A stretch of DNA of 64,000 nucleotides from Neovahlkampfia damariscottae. Taxonomy: Eukaryota > Heterolobosea > Selenaionea > Neovahlkampfiida > Neovahlkampfiidae. Of the stretch, positions 1 to 10,800 are shown piece by piece (positions within the stretch are counted from its first letter, which is position 1; each line of letters starts with the position of its first letter). The DNA lies in NCBI GenBank assembly GCA_016618085.1, contig JABLTG010000001.1, positions 65,461-129,460 of the forward strand, read 5' to 3'. Position numbers and translations under genes: made by a program. The notes beneath the pieces were generated by a model. The model was not told the origin of the DNA. It saw only the letters and a program-made list of their open reading frames with translations, and did not search any database.

Positions 1-791
1 CCATCACCTAAATATCTAAAATATTAGTATCAATAAATTAAATCAAACATCAAAATATCCGTATCTTCAATAGCTGGTGAAGTACAACCTAAAATTTCAC
101 CAGGTGATAACGGTTTTGCTTGTGGTATAAAAACTTTTTTGAAGTATTCATCAAAATCTAATTTAGAGGCCTAAAATTCAATTAACAAAAAAAAAAATCA
201 AACTCTGAGTGAAGATGAAAATTGAATGGTTGAAACTAGTGCTACTCTGTTTTCCTTTGAAAAATTAGCTTTTATAGAATCAATGAAATGCTTCAAGTCA
301 ATCGCAATTTCAACAAAAATGTATAAAACGTTCATTGTACATTGATCTACTGGGATTAAACATGAATGACCATAATGAACAAGAAAATCAGCACCTGCTG
401 CTTTAGCAGAATAATCATCAATACAACAAGCTCCATAAGTTACGTCACCCATGATAATAGTCTCTACATCACAAAATCTACAAAAAATATAAAAAAAAAA
501 AAAACCAAACTTTTCTAGAATATCAGCGATTGTACAACCAAACATTAATAAACCTTCTGGCATTTGAAGAGCAACTACTTTTGCTTTTGCTAATTGTACT
601 CTCCAAATGGTTTTGTGAATTTCAAAATTGTAATTTGGACTTAATCTCTGTATTATATCATTCAATTCTTTGTTTTCTGTGATTGATTCAGGTATTTTTT
701 GAACTTGAGTTTTTGTGAATTTTTTTTTTGTTTCTTTTTCTTCTTGTGGCTTTGTTGTAACTAAACTGTTGTTGATTTCGGAGTCGTTCAT
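1..791 (-). CDS. DPH1: DPH1, diphthamide synthesis subunit (5' part, runs off window)
   Basis: Subunit of the DPH1-DPH2 radical enzyme that moves the 3-amino-3-carboxypropyl group of SAM onto the histidine of elongation factor 2, the first step of diphthamide synthesis in the cytosol. The sequence shows the DPH1 signature: [10 protein letters not shown], then [12 protein letters not shown] with an Fe-S cysteine, then [36 protein letters not shown] (second Fe-S cysteine) and YLGDG. The reading frame is continuous only after removing three tiny introns at 478-504 (27 nt), 171-203 (33 nt) and 16-48 (33 nt). The coding start is at 791. The N-terminus (about 60 residues) is K/E-rich and lineage-specific. 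The third Fe-S cysteine would lie beyond position 1. DPH1 rather than DPH2 is supported by GACCIDD and CTSP. Confidence 0.95.
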
Positions 792-994
792 TTTTTGTTG
801 AAGAAATTTGTTAATTTGGTTGAACCAATCAAAAGGTTTTTTAACTTGTCAAAAAAAAAAAAAAAAGTGAGGTTGGGAATGATAAAAAATTTTCATAAAA
901 TTTGACATTTCCAAATACAGTTACAGGATGATAAAATTGAGGATGAATCAACTTCCTTATAAGTGGAATCAAATGGAAACAATTCTCCAAATTT

Positions 995-1616
995 ATGATG
1001 AACCGTCAAAATCTTGTGCTTATTGGTGAACAATATTCTGGAAAAACATCTCTTTTCACTAGATTCTTTGAACCTGAATTTTCAGATGAAGTTGCACCTA
1101 CAGATCGTATTCAAATGAAACATAAACTATTTACAGATGGAGGAAAATCTTTTGAAATCCATGTTTGTGATACATTTGGTGAGGAAAAACTACTCAAATC
1201 GCAAACATTTCTTCAAAATTATACTAGCAGAAGCTCATGCGATAATTATTGTTGTAGATTTAAGTTCCATAAGTAATTTTAAAAACCTGAACAAATGGGT
1301 TGAAAAAGCTAAAAATATTAACAAAAATGCATTGATTTTCGTTGTTGGAACAAAATCTGACAAAGTAGAAAGTTCTTTTGTTAAAATAGTTAAAAATTTT
1401 TGCAAAATTTCAAACTTGGGATTCTTCGAAACTAGTTCATTCAATTTTAAAAGCGTTGAAAAAATGTTTCTTGGAGTATTCAAAAGAATGACGAGGAAAA
1501 CTATTCTAAAAGCTCGAGAAAGGCAACCATCTGTGAGCAGACAAATCAAGAGAACCGCTCTAGATGTTATACTCCCATTATTTTGTAAAATTTTAGGGAT
1601 TATTAGCAATAAATAG
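995..1616 (+). CDS. Ras-superfamily small GTPase, divergent
   Basis: Visible motifs are a P-loop (G-EQYS-GKTS, residues 11-19), a G3-like DTFGEE, a beta-strand [10 protein letters not shown], a TKSD base-recognition motif and an ETSS G5-like motif. No CaaX or double-cysteine prenylation signal is seen; the protein ends in ISNK. The G1-G3 half (frame of 995) and the G4-G5 half (frame of 1137) lie in different frames that meet near 1200-1230. Either a one-base indel or a 49-52 nt intron starting at 1179 would restore the frame. The intron would delete the switch II segment, so an indel (assembly or real) seems likelier. Membrane-traffic or Ras-like signalling is a family inference only. Confidence 0.75.
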
Positions 1617-1659
1617 AACAATAAACTTTTTTTCTTCTATTTTCACTCTTGGCCAAATT

Positions 1660-1906
1660 AAAGCTGAAACTTCAGGAGATGTTGAAAAAACTTATGAACT
1701 TCCTGATGGAAATATCATCACTATCGGAAACGAAAGATTTTGATGGTAAGAAGTTCTCTTCCATGTAAAATTATATGTCACAGACACTTCTTCATTCCCC
1801 GGTACACCTAACTTTATTGGTTTAGAATGTACTGGTGACCACGAAACTGGATTCAATTCAATCCAAAAATGTGATATTGATATCAGTCAAGAAGTCAAAG
1901 CCAGAG
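1660..1906 (+). pseudogene. Actin C-terminal fragment (pseudogene)
   Basis: A short stretch matches the conserved C-terminal half of actin: [17 protein letters not shown], then after a gap FIGLE, HETGFNSI and KCDIDI. Only about 80 codons remain. The reading frame stops directly after NERF (1741-1743). A segment at 1745-1782 has GT...AG ends and may be an old intron, which argues for DNA-level duplication rather than retrotransposition. The fragment has no actin N-terminus, and its 3' end runs into the flank of the 5S gene at about 1904. The host's own functional actin is not in this window. Confidence 0.8.
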
Positions 1907-1960
1907 TAAAAATACCAAAAGAGTTCAAAATCAAAGTGATATGACTAAAAATACCAAAAA

Positions 1961-2078
1961 GCTTACAACACTCCCGGTTCCCAGGTGGTCTCCCACCCTA
2001 GTACTAGGAGAGCCTGTAGGAGCTTAACTTCGCAAATCGGACGGGATGCGGTGTATTCTCCTAAGTATGGCCGTAAGC
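1961..2078 (-). rRNA. 5S rRNA, copy 1
   Basis: A 118-nt eukaryotic 5S rRNA read on the minus strand. It starts GCTTACGGCCATAC and ends GTTGTAAGC, so the two ends pair as helix I. The internal control region is present (GAAGTTAAGC and GGTGGGAGACC boxes). A T run follows immediately at 1956-1960, as expected for an RNA polymerase III terminator. The gene is a single dispersed copy, not part of a tandem array, and is identical in sequence to the copy at 17407-17524. Confidence 0.97.
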
Positions 2079-2094
2079 GACATTAATAATCAAT

Positions 2095-2104
2095 AACACA
2101 AACT
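2095..2104 (-). promoter_or_regulatory. Conserved decamer upstream of 5S copy 1
   Basis: The 10-mer AGTTTGTGTT lies 17-26 nt upstream of the 5S start. The same decamer lies at exactly the same distance from the second 5S gene, while the 16 nt between it and the gene differ. This is what a positional pol III upstream element would look like. The function is inferred from two copies only. Confidence 0.5.
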
Positions 2105-2175
2105 AATCCAGAAACAAAAAACAATCACAAAGTTTTTCTGTAGTTTTTGGTGTGATCATTGATATCAACAGATCC

Positions 2176-3609
2176 TCATCGAAAATGAAATTTTAAATCG
2201 CATTCAATTGTTGAATTCTCAAATAACCTTATAGCATTATCCTTTGACTGATTCAGGATTGTGTTGAATCCATTTGTGACCAATAGTTGAGATTGGTCTC
2301 TTTTGTTCATTGCTATGATCATTTTGACATTATACTTCCAATTTTCTGATCTTCCAATGATGCTAATAAAATTTGAATCAAAATTAATAACTGCTCTTTC
2401 ATTGACGAAATTAAACTCTTCTTCATCACAATGCGGAGCATTTCGCAGATGATCAAACATTTTTTTATAAGATTTCAGTTTTTTTTGTTCAACACACTCA
2501 AATATCCCAGTTCTTTTATTCCTGAAAAATGCCCAATGCTTCAATAAAAAAGTTCCATATAGGAGATTCATCTGGAATTTTCCATTTTTCAATTTCATGA
2601 TTTCTAAACCCATTTTTTTGTGGAAAACAATCATAATTTTGAGAACACGATTCTCAATAACTTTTAAATTTCTGTCAAAAGTCAAATCAAAATCTATATA
2701 CATTGGATAGTTGCCATACAAGGGATAATTTTTTTTTCCAATTAAATGTTCCAATGTCGATTTCAGTTTATCTAATAGTTTTTGATTAATGAATTGAGAG
2801 TGACAAAGAATCATATTTTCATGTCTTGATATGATTTTATTGTCCTTTTCCAAAAATGTAATCATTGACATTGTATTACCATCGAAATGAGAGCTTATAA
2901 GAGAATTCCATTTCATCAAAATGTGAACATTATTCAAGCAAATAATCAACTCCATCAGTTGGTATTTTTGATTCTTGAATTGAATAGAGTTTGATTGTTC
3001 TTTGAATTCAATTTTTGAAATTTTGCAAGAAGAACTTTTCAATGTGATGGTAAACTGAATTTCAATATCACTTTCAAATTCTATTTCTTCAATTAAAATA
3101 GATTTTTTATCACAGAAATTCATCAATTCATGTTTGCTATTGAAAATAATCCAATCAGATAAGAGTTCCAATTTTTTGGTGTTTGTTTCTTGATTCAAAA
3201 AGCTTTTGCATTCCACAGTGACCATTTTATGTTCTGTATCAAAAATCAACCAAATTTCAGATGAACATTCGAACCATATCCGAATTTTTTTCAATTCAAT
3301 TTTGAAATCTTTGCAGCCAATGCTGACAGTTTCCACAAGATTCAAATCCAAATAATTATCATTTCTTAACTCTTTAAAATCTATATATATGAACTCTATG
3401 AACATTTTTGAACTGTCCAAAGTGATAAAAGGGTTTGCTAAATCACAATGACAAAAAAAGTTAGAAACAGTTAGATTTGAAAAGTAACACGATTCAATAT
3501 TATCTTCTTTATATTGAGGTTCTGATTTCAATACATTTTGTGGAGTCTTTTTTTTTTCTTCCCACAAAAGTTCTTGCAAAAGTTGTTGAAAAAAATTGTT
3601 TGAAAACAT
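2176..3609 (-). CDS. Uncharacterised 477-residue protein
   Basis: A long uninterrupted reading frame whose composition (K, N, I, F and E-rich) resembles its neighbours. I recognise no domain. Many alternating hydrophobic and charged stretches suggest beta-rich structure (for example IEFIYIDFKEL and VKMIIAMNKR). There is no signal peptide or membrane segment. It is encoded by a single exon between 5S copy 1 and the divergently transcribed CHK-like kinase, with which it shares a promoter region of about 140 nt. Confidence 0.7.
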   Translation of the reverse strand: MFSNNFFQQLLQELLWEEKKKTPQNVLKSEPQYKEDNIESCYFSNLTVSNFFCHCDLANPFITLDSSKMFIEFIYIDFKELRNDNYLDLNLVETVSIGCKDFKIELKKIRIWFECSSEIWLIFDTEHKMVTVECKSFLNQETNTKKLELLSDWIIFNSKHELMNFCDKKSILIEEIEFESDIEIQFTITLKSSSCKISKIEFKEQSNSIQFKNQKYQLMELIICLNNVHILMKWNSLISSHFDGNTMSMITFLEKDNKIISRHENMILCHSQFINQKLLDKLKSTLEHLIGKKNYPLYGNYPMYIDFDLTFDRNLKVIENRVLKIMIVFHKKMGLEIMKLKNGKFQMNLLYGTFLLKHWAFFRNKRTGIFECVEQKKLKSYKKMFDHLRNAPHCDEEEFNFVNERAVINFDSNFISIIGRSENWKYNVKMIIAMNKRDQSQLLVTNGFNTILNQSKDNAIRLFENSTIECDLKFHFR

Positions 3610-3747
3610 GTTGTGATTGGATGGAAAAATGAATGCTCAAAAAGAAAAAAATGTAATCATTTTTAAAGAAAGGAAGATTGAATAAATGAGAACAATTTAT
3701 ATTCAACTGATTGGCCAATTTCAATCCAACAATTCTGAAATTGAAAA

Positions 3748-4701
3748 ATGGATGAAGTGAAATCAAAAGAATTGAAATCAATATTCTCATTGGTACTGAA
3801 TGAAACAATAGATAATATAACTGAATTCAAATTTGAAAAATTATCAGGTGGCTTTTTGAGTCAAATTCAAAGAGTTAACATTAAAATTAAAAACTCCGAA
3901 ACTAAAAATTTGATACTTAAATACGCTCCTGAAGACTATAAAGAATTCAAGTTTTTTCAAAGAGAATTATTGTTTTACAAAGAAATTCAAAATCAATTGA
4001 ACAACTTTTCTTCACCAACTTTTTTTTATGCAAAGTTTAATGAAAACTTAGAAGATGGATTCATCATAATAGAAGACTTAGGAAAGGATATTAAGTCAAA
4101 AAACATTAATGATGGTTTAGAAATGGATGAAACCAAACAGATTTTAAAAGAAGTAGTTAAACTCCATAATGAATTTTTAACAAAAGAAAATGTGATTGAA
4201 ACTTATTTTAAAAAGTATGAGATGTCAACTGAAGCCATAAATGAAATGAATATCAATTTACTCTTGAATTTGATGAACGAAAATTTGGAAAAATTTGAAC
4301 TTAAAGATTCAATAATTGAACAGTTAAAAAAAATTGATGAAAAATACTTGAGAGAAATTCAACTTTTAAAACCTCAAGGAATATGTCACGGTGACTTATG
4401 GATGAACAATGTTTTATTTTCTGAAGACATTTTTATTATTGATTTTATGATTTGTTTTGAGAATATTTTATTGGACATTGGAAGTTTAATTTTTTCATCA
4501 ATGAAGGATTTAAATGATGAAAAAATAAACGAATTGTTACATTATTATCATGAATTGCTTGAATATGAAAACTTTTCTTTTGACAATTTAAAAGATAATT
4601 TTGAAAAATGCAAACCTTATTTTGCTTGCTATCTTATTGCAAATTTAGAAGCTTTTGGCAAAGAAAGAATACAACAAAATATCAATTATTTATTAAAATA
4701 A
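3748..4701 (+). CDS. CHK/EcKinase-like phosphotransferase
   Basis: A 317-residue protein of the protein-kinase-like superfamily that includes ecdysteroid kinase-like, choline kinase and aminoglycoside phosphotransferase families. The catalytic loop CHGDLWMNNVLF (near residue 213, with the Asp and Asn of the Brenner motif) is followed by IIDF, the metal-binding DFG-equivalent. An N-lobe lysine candidate is in LILKYAP, and IIIEDLG matches the hinge region. Length fits a minimal family member. The substrate is a small hydroxylated molecule by family analogy but cannot be predicted. Single exon; the start is the first ATG after a 138-nt divergent promoter. Confidence 0.8.
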   Translation: MDEVKSKELKSIFSLVLNETIDNITEFKFEKLSGGFLSQIQRVNIKIKNSETKNLILKYAPEDYKEFKFFQRELLFYKEIQNQLNNFSSPTFFYAKFNENLEDGFIIIEDLGKDIKSKNINDGLEMDETKQILKEVVKLHNEFLTKENVIETYFKKYEMSTEAINEMNINLLLNLMNENLEKFELKDSIIEQLKKIDEKYLREIQLLKPQGICHGDLWMNNVLFSEDIFIIDFMICFENILLDIGSLIFSSMKDLNDEKINELLHYYHELLEYENFSFDNLKDNFEKCKPYFACYLIANLEAFGKERIQQNINYLLK

Positions 4702-4761
4702 ACTTTAAAAACTCAAAACCATGTTTATTTTTTTTATCCAATCAAATTCAACTGTCGTCAA

Positions 4762-7035
4762 ATGAAAGCAAAGGAAGACGAAACCAAAAACGTTTCAACT
4801 CCACAAAAACTCCATGTGTCCATGTATAACTTAACAAAAATTATTGGATGGAGTTATATCATGACCTTGTTTTTATATAATTTTTTGAGCTCTGGTGTGT
4901 TCAAAACATTTGAAACTATTTTCTTCAACAACAAAAAAGAAATTATAACTATACAACTCATCAGTTTATTGGATTTCAGTAATTTATTAAAACCTCCAAA
5001 AAACAGTTTGAAAAAAAAAAATTATTAAAACATTCACATCAAAGAGAGGTAAAAAAAATGAATTAGTTGATTTTTTGAAAAGTATTTTTTATTGTAAAAT
5101 AGTTGGTAGACTGTTATTTCTTCCTGTTTTTTTATTGATTTCAGAAATTCATCAATATCATTTGGTTGGTTTTATGATTTTTTCATGGTGCATTTCTGGC
5201 CTCATGAAAACTTCTTATTTACCAAATTATTCAAAATATGCTGATTATTTTTATGTTTTAGAAATGTTCACAGAAGTTAAAGTTTTTATTTTCATGGTTC
5301 CATTTATTCATCAAAGACAAATTTTTTTTACAAGTTTGAATAGTTTCTTACCAAGTGGATTTCATGTCTCACCAGAAAATGATTTTGTTCTTTTCAACTT
5401 TTTATATTTGGAAATTGTTTTGATTTGTTGTCAAATCTTTGACTTTTGGATTTATTTCAGTGAACAAAAATTAGAACCTGTCAAAAATGAACCAATAAAA
5501 TCAAACGATTCTTTATTAAAGGAATTACAAAGAAAATTAGAAGAATCAGAAACAAAGATCAAAACTGTTACTCAAGATTTCAAATCAAATGAATCAAAAC
5601 TCATTGAAGTCGTTGAAAATTTAACTCTAAAATGTTCAATTTATGAATCATTCATTTGTGAAGTACGACCAGAAACTTCAATTCAAGAATTACGTGAAAA
5701 GGTTAGAGAAGCTGAAAAATCAAGATTAAATCCTGAAAACAAAGGAACTCCAAATTTAGAAGAGTTTTTAATTTCATCATCAAGACCAAATACATTTCGT
5801 TCAAAAACACATTCACTCATTGAACAAAACTCCGATGAAAAATTAGAAATATTGACACCAAAAAATAGAAGTAAATCCGCATTTGATCCAGATTTCACTG
5901 AAGGAATGAAAATTGTTGGACAAAATCTGACAAAAAAAAAAGTAGTTGAAGTTCAAGTGATCGAAGGAGATGATTCAGATGATGATGATACTGAAAGAGA
6001 TTTCAATGAAAATGATATGAATCAAATGTTATCTGAATCTGTTGGAGAAAAAAAAAACAAAGAAGTTGCCTTCAGCGAAAAAATTCTAAATAGTTTGACT
6101 GTTGGAATTAAAGTTGCAGTAAGAAATGATGAAACTAAATAACATTTTTTTAGATGAAAACACCAAAACAAAAAGATTTTTTAATCAAACAACCAGGCAA
6201 ACAAAATTTTCAATTTGCATCTTTTGGGAATGATTCATTTAGTAAACTTCGAAATGCTGCTGGAATTGATGATGACCAATTCATAAAATCTATTTGTGAC
6301 AGCAATATGAAAGTTATTATAACACCTGGTAAATCTGGTGCTCTTCTATTTTTCACTGCAGACAAGAAATTCGTTTTGAAAACAGTTTCAGTCACAGAAC
6401 GCAAATTTCTTGAAAAGATTTTAAAAAGTTATGAAAAACATGTTGTATCAAGACCAAGCACTACCATTGTTAGATTACTTGCTCTTTATAAAATCACTAT
6501 CAACAAAGCATCGATTCAATTGGTTGTAATGGAAAATGTATTTCCAGTAAAACCAAAAACAGTTTATGACTTAAAAGGATCATCAATTGGCAGAAATGCA
6601 ACACTTGAAGAAAAAGAATCAGGAGGAATTTTAAAAGATAATGATTTATTACAATCAGATACTCGTATTAGAATTTCAAGTGAATTCAAAAAACAGTTCA
6701 TGGAAAATTTAACGGAAGACTGTGAGTTTTTGTCAAAACATGAAATTATGGATTATTCAATGTTATTGGGTGTTCAACCTTATGAAGAAACAGAAGACAA
6801 TTCAATGATTGGTACAAAAACCAAGTTTACTCATTTGATAAGTCAAGATGGAAAACAACAATATCATTTAGGTATTATTGACATCTTACAAAAATGGAAT
6901 TTGAAGAAAAAAGCCGAAGTAAAATACAAAGTGAACTTGTTGCAAAATGATAAAAAAAAATTATCTGCAATGCCACCAAAAGAGTACGCAAATAGATTTT
7001 TAAGCTTTATGGTTGGAACTTTTGGAAGTAAATAA
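4762..7035 (+). CDS. Multi-pass membrane domain (HACD/PTPLA-like?) fused to PIP kinase
   Basis: Three parts can be seen. (1) An N-terminal membrane region with about six hydrophobic segments from 4830 to 5460. Its pattern (LTKIIGW, then LLDFSNLL, VGRLLF and an FSWCISGLM segment) resembles 3-hydroxyacyl-CoA dehydratases (HACD/PTPLA), but the catalytic Tyr and Glu context is not preserved. (2) A coiled-coil and acidic linker (5490-6110). (3) A PIP4K/PIP5K catalytic domain with GKSGALLFF, FVLKT, YDLKGSSIGR, EIMDYSMLLGV, GIIDILQKW and YANRF. A 35-nt intron at 6119-6153 joins the linker to the kinase. A second intron is needed between about 4979 and 5082; its exact edges are ambiguous (donors at 4979 or 5006, acceptor at 5066). 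The role is phosphoinositide phosphorylation at a membrane. It is analogous to the GPCR-PIPK fusions of amoebae and oomycetes, but the membrane part here does not look like a classical 7TM receptor. Confidence 0.8.
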
Positions 7036-7277
7036 AAATATATCTCTTAAATTAATGATTTACATCATATGTTATTGGTCCAATCATATTTCTTTTTGAC
7101 AATTAAGAGGAAGTTATTTTCTTGCTGTTCATAAATCTGCTATCAATAAGTTGTATCAACACTTAAATAATATGACCACATGAAACAAATTTCAACAGTG
7201 GTTTTGACAGTGGTGGAAATGAATACTAAAAAAAGAAGCATAAATCCAATTTCTTTATTTTATCATTTTCTTCAATT

Positions 7278-7670
7278 TTAAGGATGCAATAAGAAATCCA
7301 TTGATTTTCCACCAATTTTGATGACTTTATATTTAACATTTGGTAATTCTTTAAATGATTTTCCGTTTCTTCCGGCTCCTTCAAGAGTTACATTATCATT
7401 CACTGTGATAAAAGTTAATCCTCCATCATTTGGCACACGAGCAAGAATTTCTTGACCTGTTTTATAAACACGCACTCTTACACATTTTTTTACTGATACA
7501 TTTGGATTTATTCGTATTCCACTTTTATTTTAGTTTTAAGTTTTAAGTACTTACACTAGTTCTGTTACAATTCCAGTGATGTGAGAACTTCCAGAGGATA
7601 ATGTTATTTTCTTATTTTTTCCTATTTTTTTTGTTAAAGTTGATGTTGTGTTACCTGTTTTTTGTGTCAT
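7278..7670 (-). CDS. Divergent eukaryote-type ribosomal protein uS12 (RPS23-like)
   Basis: Two exons (7670-7555 and 7521-7278) around a 33-nt intron give about 119 residues. They align in order with RPS23: GSSHITGIV (for GASHAKGIV), PNVSVKKCVRV (for PNSAIRKCVRV), VPNDGG (the hydroxylated-proline loop), GAGRNGK, ELPNVKYKVIK. The usual residues at the decoding loop are altered (NSAIRK becomes NVSVKK), and the basic N-terminal arm and the C-terminal basic tail are shortened. The normal family length is about 143. It is nearer the cytosolic than the mitochondrial form (VPNDG rather than IPGEG). It may be a paralogue with a special role or a relaxed copy; the canonical gene is not in this window. 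Confidence 0.8.
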
Positions 7671-7859
7671 GAAGAAGGTTGTTTTGACCAATCATTCTTT
7701 TTTTACAGACCATAATGGAATTATTTTCAACTTCCATTTGCACATGAATAACCAATAGAAAAATCGCATTTGAAAAAGTTTCCAATGTTAATTTCAGTTT
7801 TTTTGATGATTTGAAGATTCTAGTGGCATTGTCCAATCAACAACACAAAAAATTTAATC

Positions 7860-10800
7860 ATGAACACAGAAGAAACTCCAACTATCAACAAAGATCAATT
7901 GATATTTGTCCAAAACCAGTTTTTTAAAACTGGAAAAATTGAAAAAAATGTACCTCGTTACTTGTACTTTGAATTATTGCTCCAAAATGTACCTGTTGAA
8001 GAAGTTCTTCTTGAACTGCTGGATGATGGTACTTTAAACCTCGGAAAATATGAAAAATATTACATGAAAAAAGTTGTTTCCACAACTTTTGATGAAAATA
8101 CTTCAGAAGACTTGGGTTCTGTGTTAATGAAAATTTTTGCCCAAAACGTCATTATTTCAGGCAATACTTCACATTTAACAGACGCTGTTAAATTCATCAT
8201 TTTATATTTAACAAAAGACATTGAAAAATGTGAAGATGAACAATTTATCGACACAGTATTCGAATGTATCACAAATTTATTTCAATCATCTGGTCGAAAT
8301 CTTTTTACCAATTCACTTTTCAAATGTGTGTTAAAAAAGATAGTAGTAAATTTACCAATGACACCATTGTATCTTTGATTTCTTCTTCTTTTTTTGATGA
8401 TTTAACCTGAAGAACATGAAATTTTGTTTGAAAATGCTTCCGCCATGATTAAGACTTCAGGAGTAGATGACAGTATTGTTGAATTTTTATATCACATTTT
8501 TATTCATTACCAATATCAAATGAAAGAAGAAAAATTAAGGTAGACTACTTTTTTTCAATTTAAACATCAGTTTACTTCCTTATCTTCTTGAGGAAGTTTT
8601 TCGAATTCAAAGTGAAGATTTGGAAGAAAATGGGGTTTCCTCAGATACCTTTGATATATTGTGTGACATATTGAACAAATACATGTCATATTTTCCTGAA
8701 GAATCTCAAAAGATTATAGTTCCAAAGTTGACCAATTATTTCAACGAAGAAAATCACCAAATAATTGGATATTCATTGAAACTATTCGAACTATTCCAAA
8801 AGATGTTTATTTTTTAAATTTGATGGTAAAGGCATTGGATTCAGGTGTAAGATTTCCGTTAATTCTTAAACTATAACACAAGAAACAAAATCCAATCATA
8901 ATGATGAAGACATTTAAAAAATTTTTTGGTCTGATGATTGAACAAAATTTGAAAAAAGAACTTTTCAAAGTTTATCAAACTGCATACTCAAATTTATCAA
9001 TTGATTCACTTTCTTCATCTGACATAATCCATAGCATTTTATTGGAATGTATCAATAGAAAATATCACCTTGAGATAGATTTCCTGGATTTAATGAAAAA
9101 TTTAATGAAAGAATTAACTGGTACAGATGTATCTCTTATTGGTCTAATTTTCAATCACCACCATTCATTCGATACGAAATCGAAGGTAGTCTCAAATGTC
9201 TATGATTTCATATATATGCTCACTGTGGGAATGGAAATTGGTTTAATAGAACAATGTGAAAATTTTTCATGTCTTGCTTCAAGTAAGTGGGGCTTTCCCG
9301 AATTGACATATCAAGGTTTTTTCGTTCTGATGCCCTGAGAACGTCGGATTTTCTCTCCACATGACAAAGTTGAAATTTTTCAAAAAAAAAAACTCATTTT
9401 CCCGTTTTTCAAATTTCTCATATTCCTCGAAAATTTATCCCATTCCTCCTCAAATTATGTAATTTTTTGTTTCATTAAAAGAAAAATTTTCACTTTTTCA
9501 ATCAAAACTTGACCATAAAATGCTGATTCTTGAAAACCAATCCATGAACTGCTGATTTCAATATCTTATATTTTTGTAAACCCATTTTTTATCTTCAGAA
9601 CTATTATAAATTTCAAAAGAATTTCAAAAATAAAAACTTTCATTTTATTGGCTGACAGAAAAACTAAGACTCAGTTCAAATGCAAAATAAATAAAAAAAT
9701 CATTCCATTACTCTCAGATGACCAAATTTAATGTTTCATTTAAAAAAAATAATTTTACATCCAACAAAAATTCTCCGATAATTCGACCAATGATGAACGT
9801 AAAATGGTTTGGAGGTTCGAACGTTTATTTATTGTTAAAACTGAAAAAAAAACATTCCATTTATCATCACAAGAATCAAATTTAATGTTTCAATTTTTTT
9901 GGCTTGTTGTTTGAAAATTGAAAACAAAATGGAATAATTGGAGATTTATTTTAACTAACCAATAATTTATTATTTTCGTTCAATTAAATAACCCAATCAT
10001 AAATATTTTGTTTGAAATAGATCAAACAAAACTTGTTCAGGTTCAAGAAAAAATTTCAGGATCCTCTAAAAAATCTTTTTGTCCAAATGGTTTAGTGGAT
10101 CCTAAAGATCATTTTTATATTGATCCTTCAGAATGGAACGAAAAAAATTTAATACCTCATCTAAAAATTGGTCATTATCCTTTACTTGTTGCTCCAAGTC
10201 AAAGTGGTAAAACTACTCGTGTAAATAAATTGTTGGTCAATACAATGAAAATACTTTGATCAAATTTTATAATATTCAAGTAAAACAACATAAAGAAAAA
10301 GGTAAAGCTCCACCAGCATTTGTAATTTTTGATGATTGTATTGGAAATGTAAATTTCGATAGTAATATCATGAAAAGATTGTCCAGTACATATAGACATC
10401 CAAACTTAACCTTAATTTTCGCAACTCAGTACATTTATCGAATCCCAACAACAATCAGAGAATGTGCAACTTTTTTTGTCACTTTTAAACAAACAAAAAT
10501 TAATTCATTTAAAGCAATTCAAGAAACTTTCATGAGTGAAAAATCTGTAAAGAACGTTAAAGAATTTATTAATGATGTCACAAAAGAAAAACATAATTTT
10601 ATTTTAGTGAATGTTTTGGAAGATGATGAAAACAAATATACCATTGGAAAAGCACCTGAAAAATACAAACAATTCAAAATAAAATATTGATCAAATATAT
10701 AATGGATTATTTATCTTCAGGACTTTATTATGTTTCAAATTACAATATTGTTAATAATGCAAATTTATTTAATTTTTTTGTGTTACAATTGAAAAAACAA

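Noticed and set aside
9800-9830. GGTTCGAAC resembling a tRNA B box
   Set aside because: No matching A box or cloverleaf around it.
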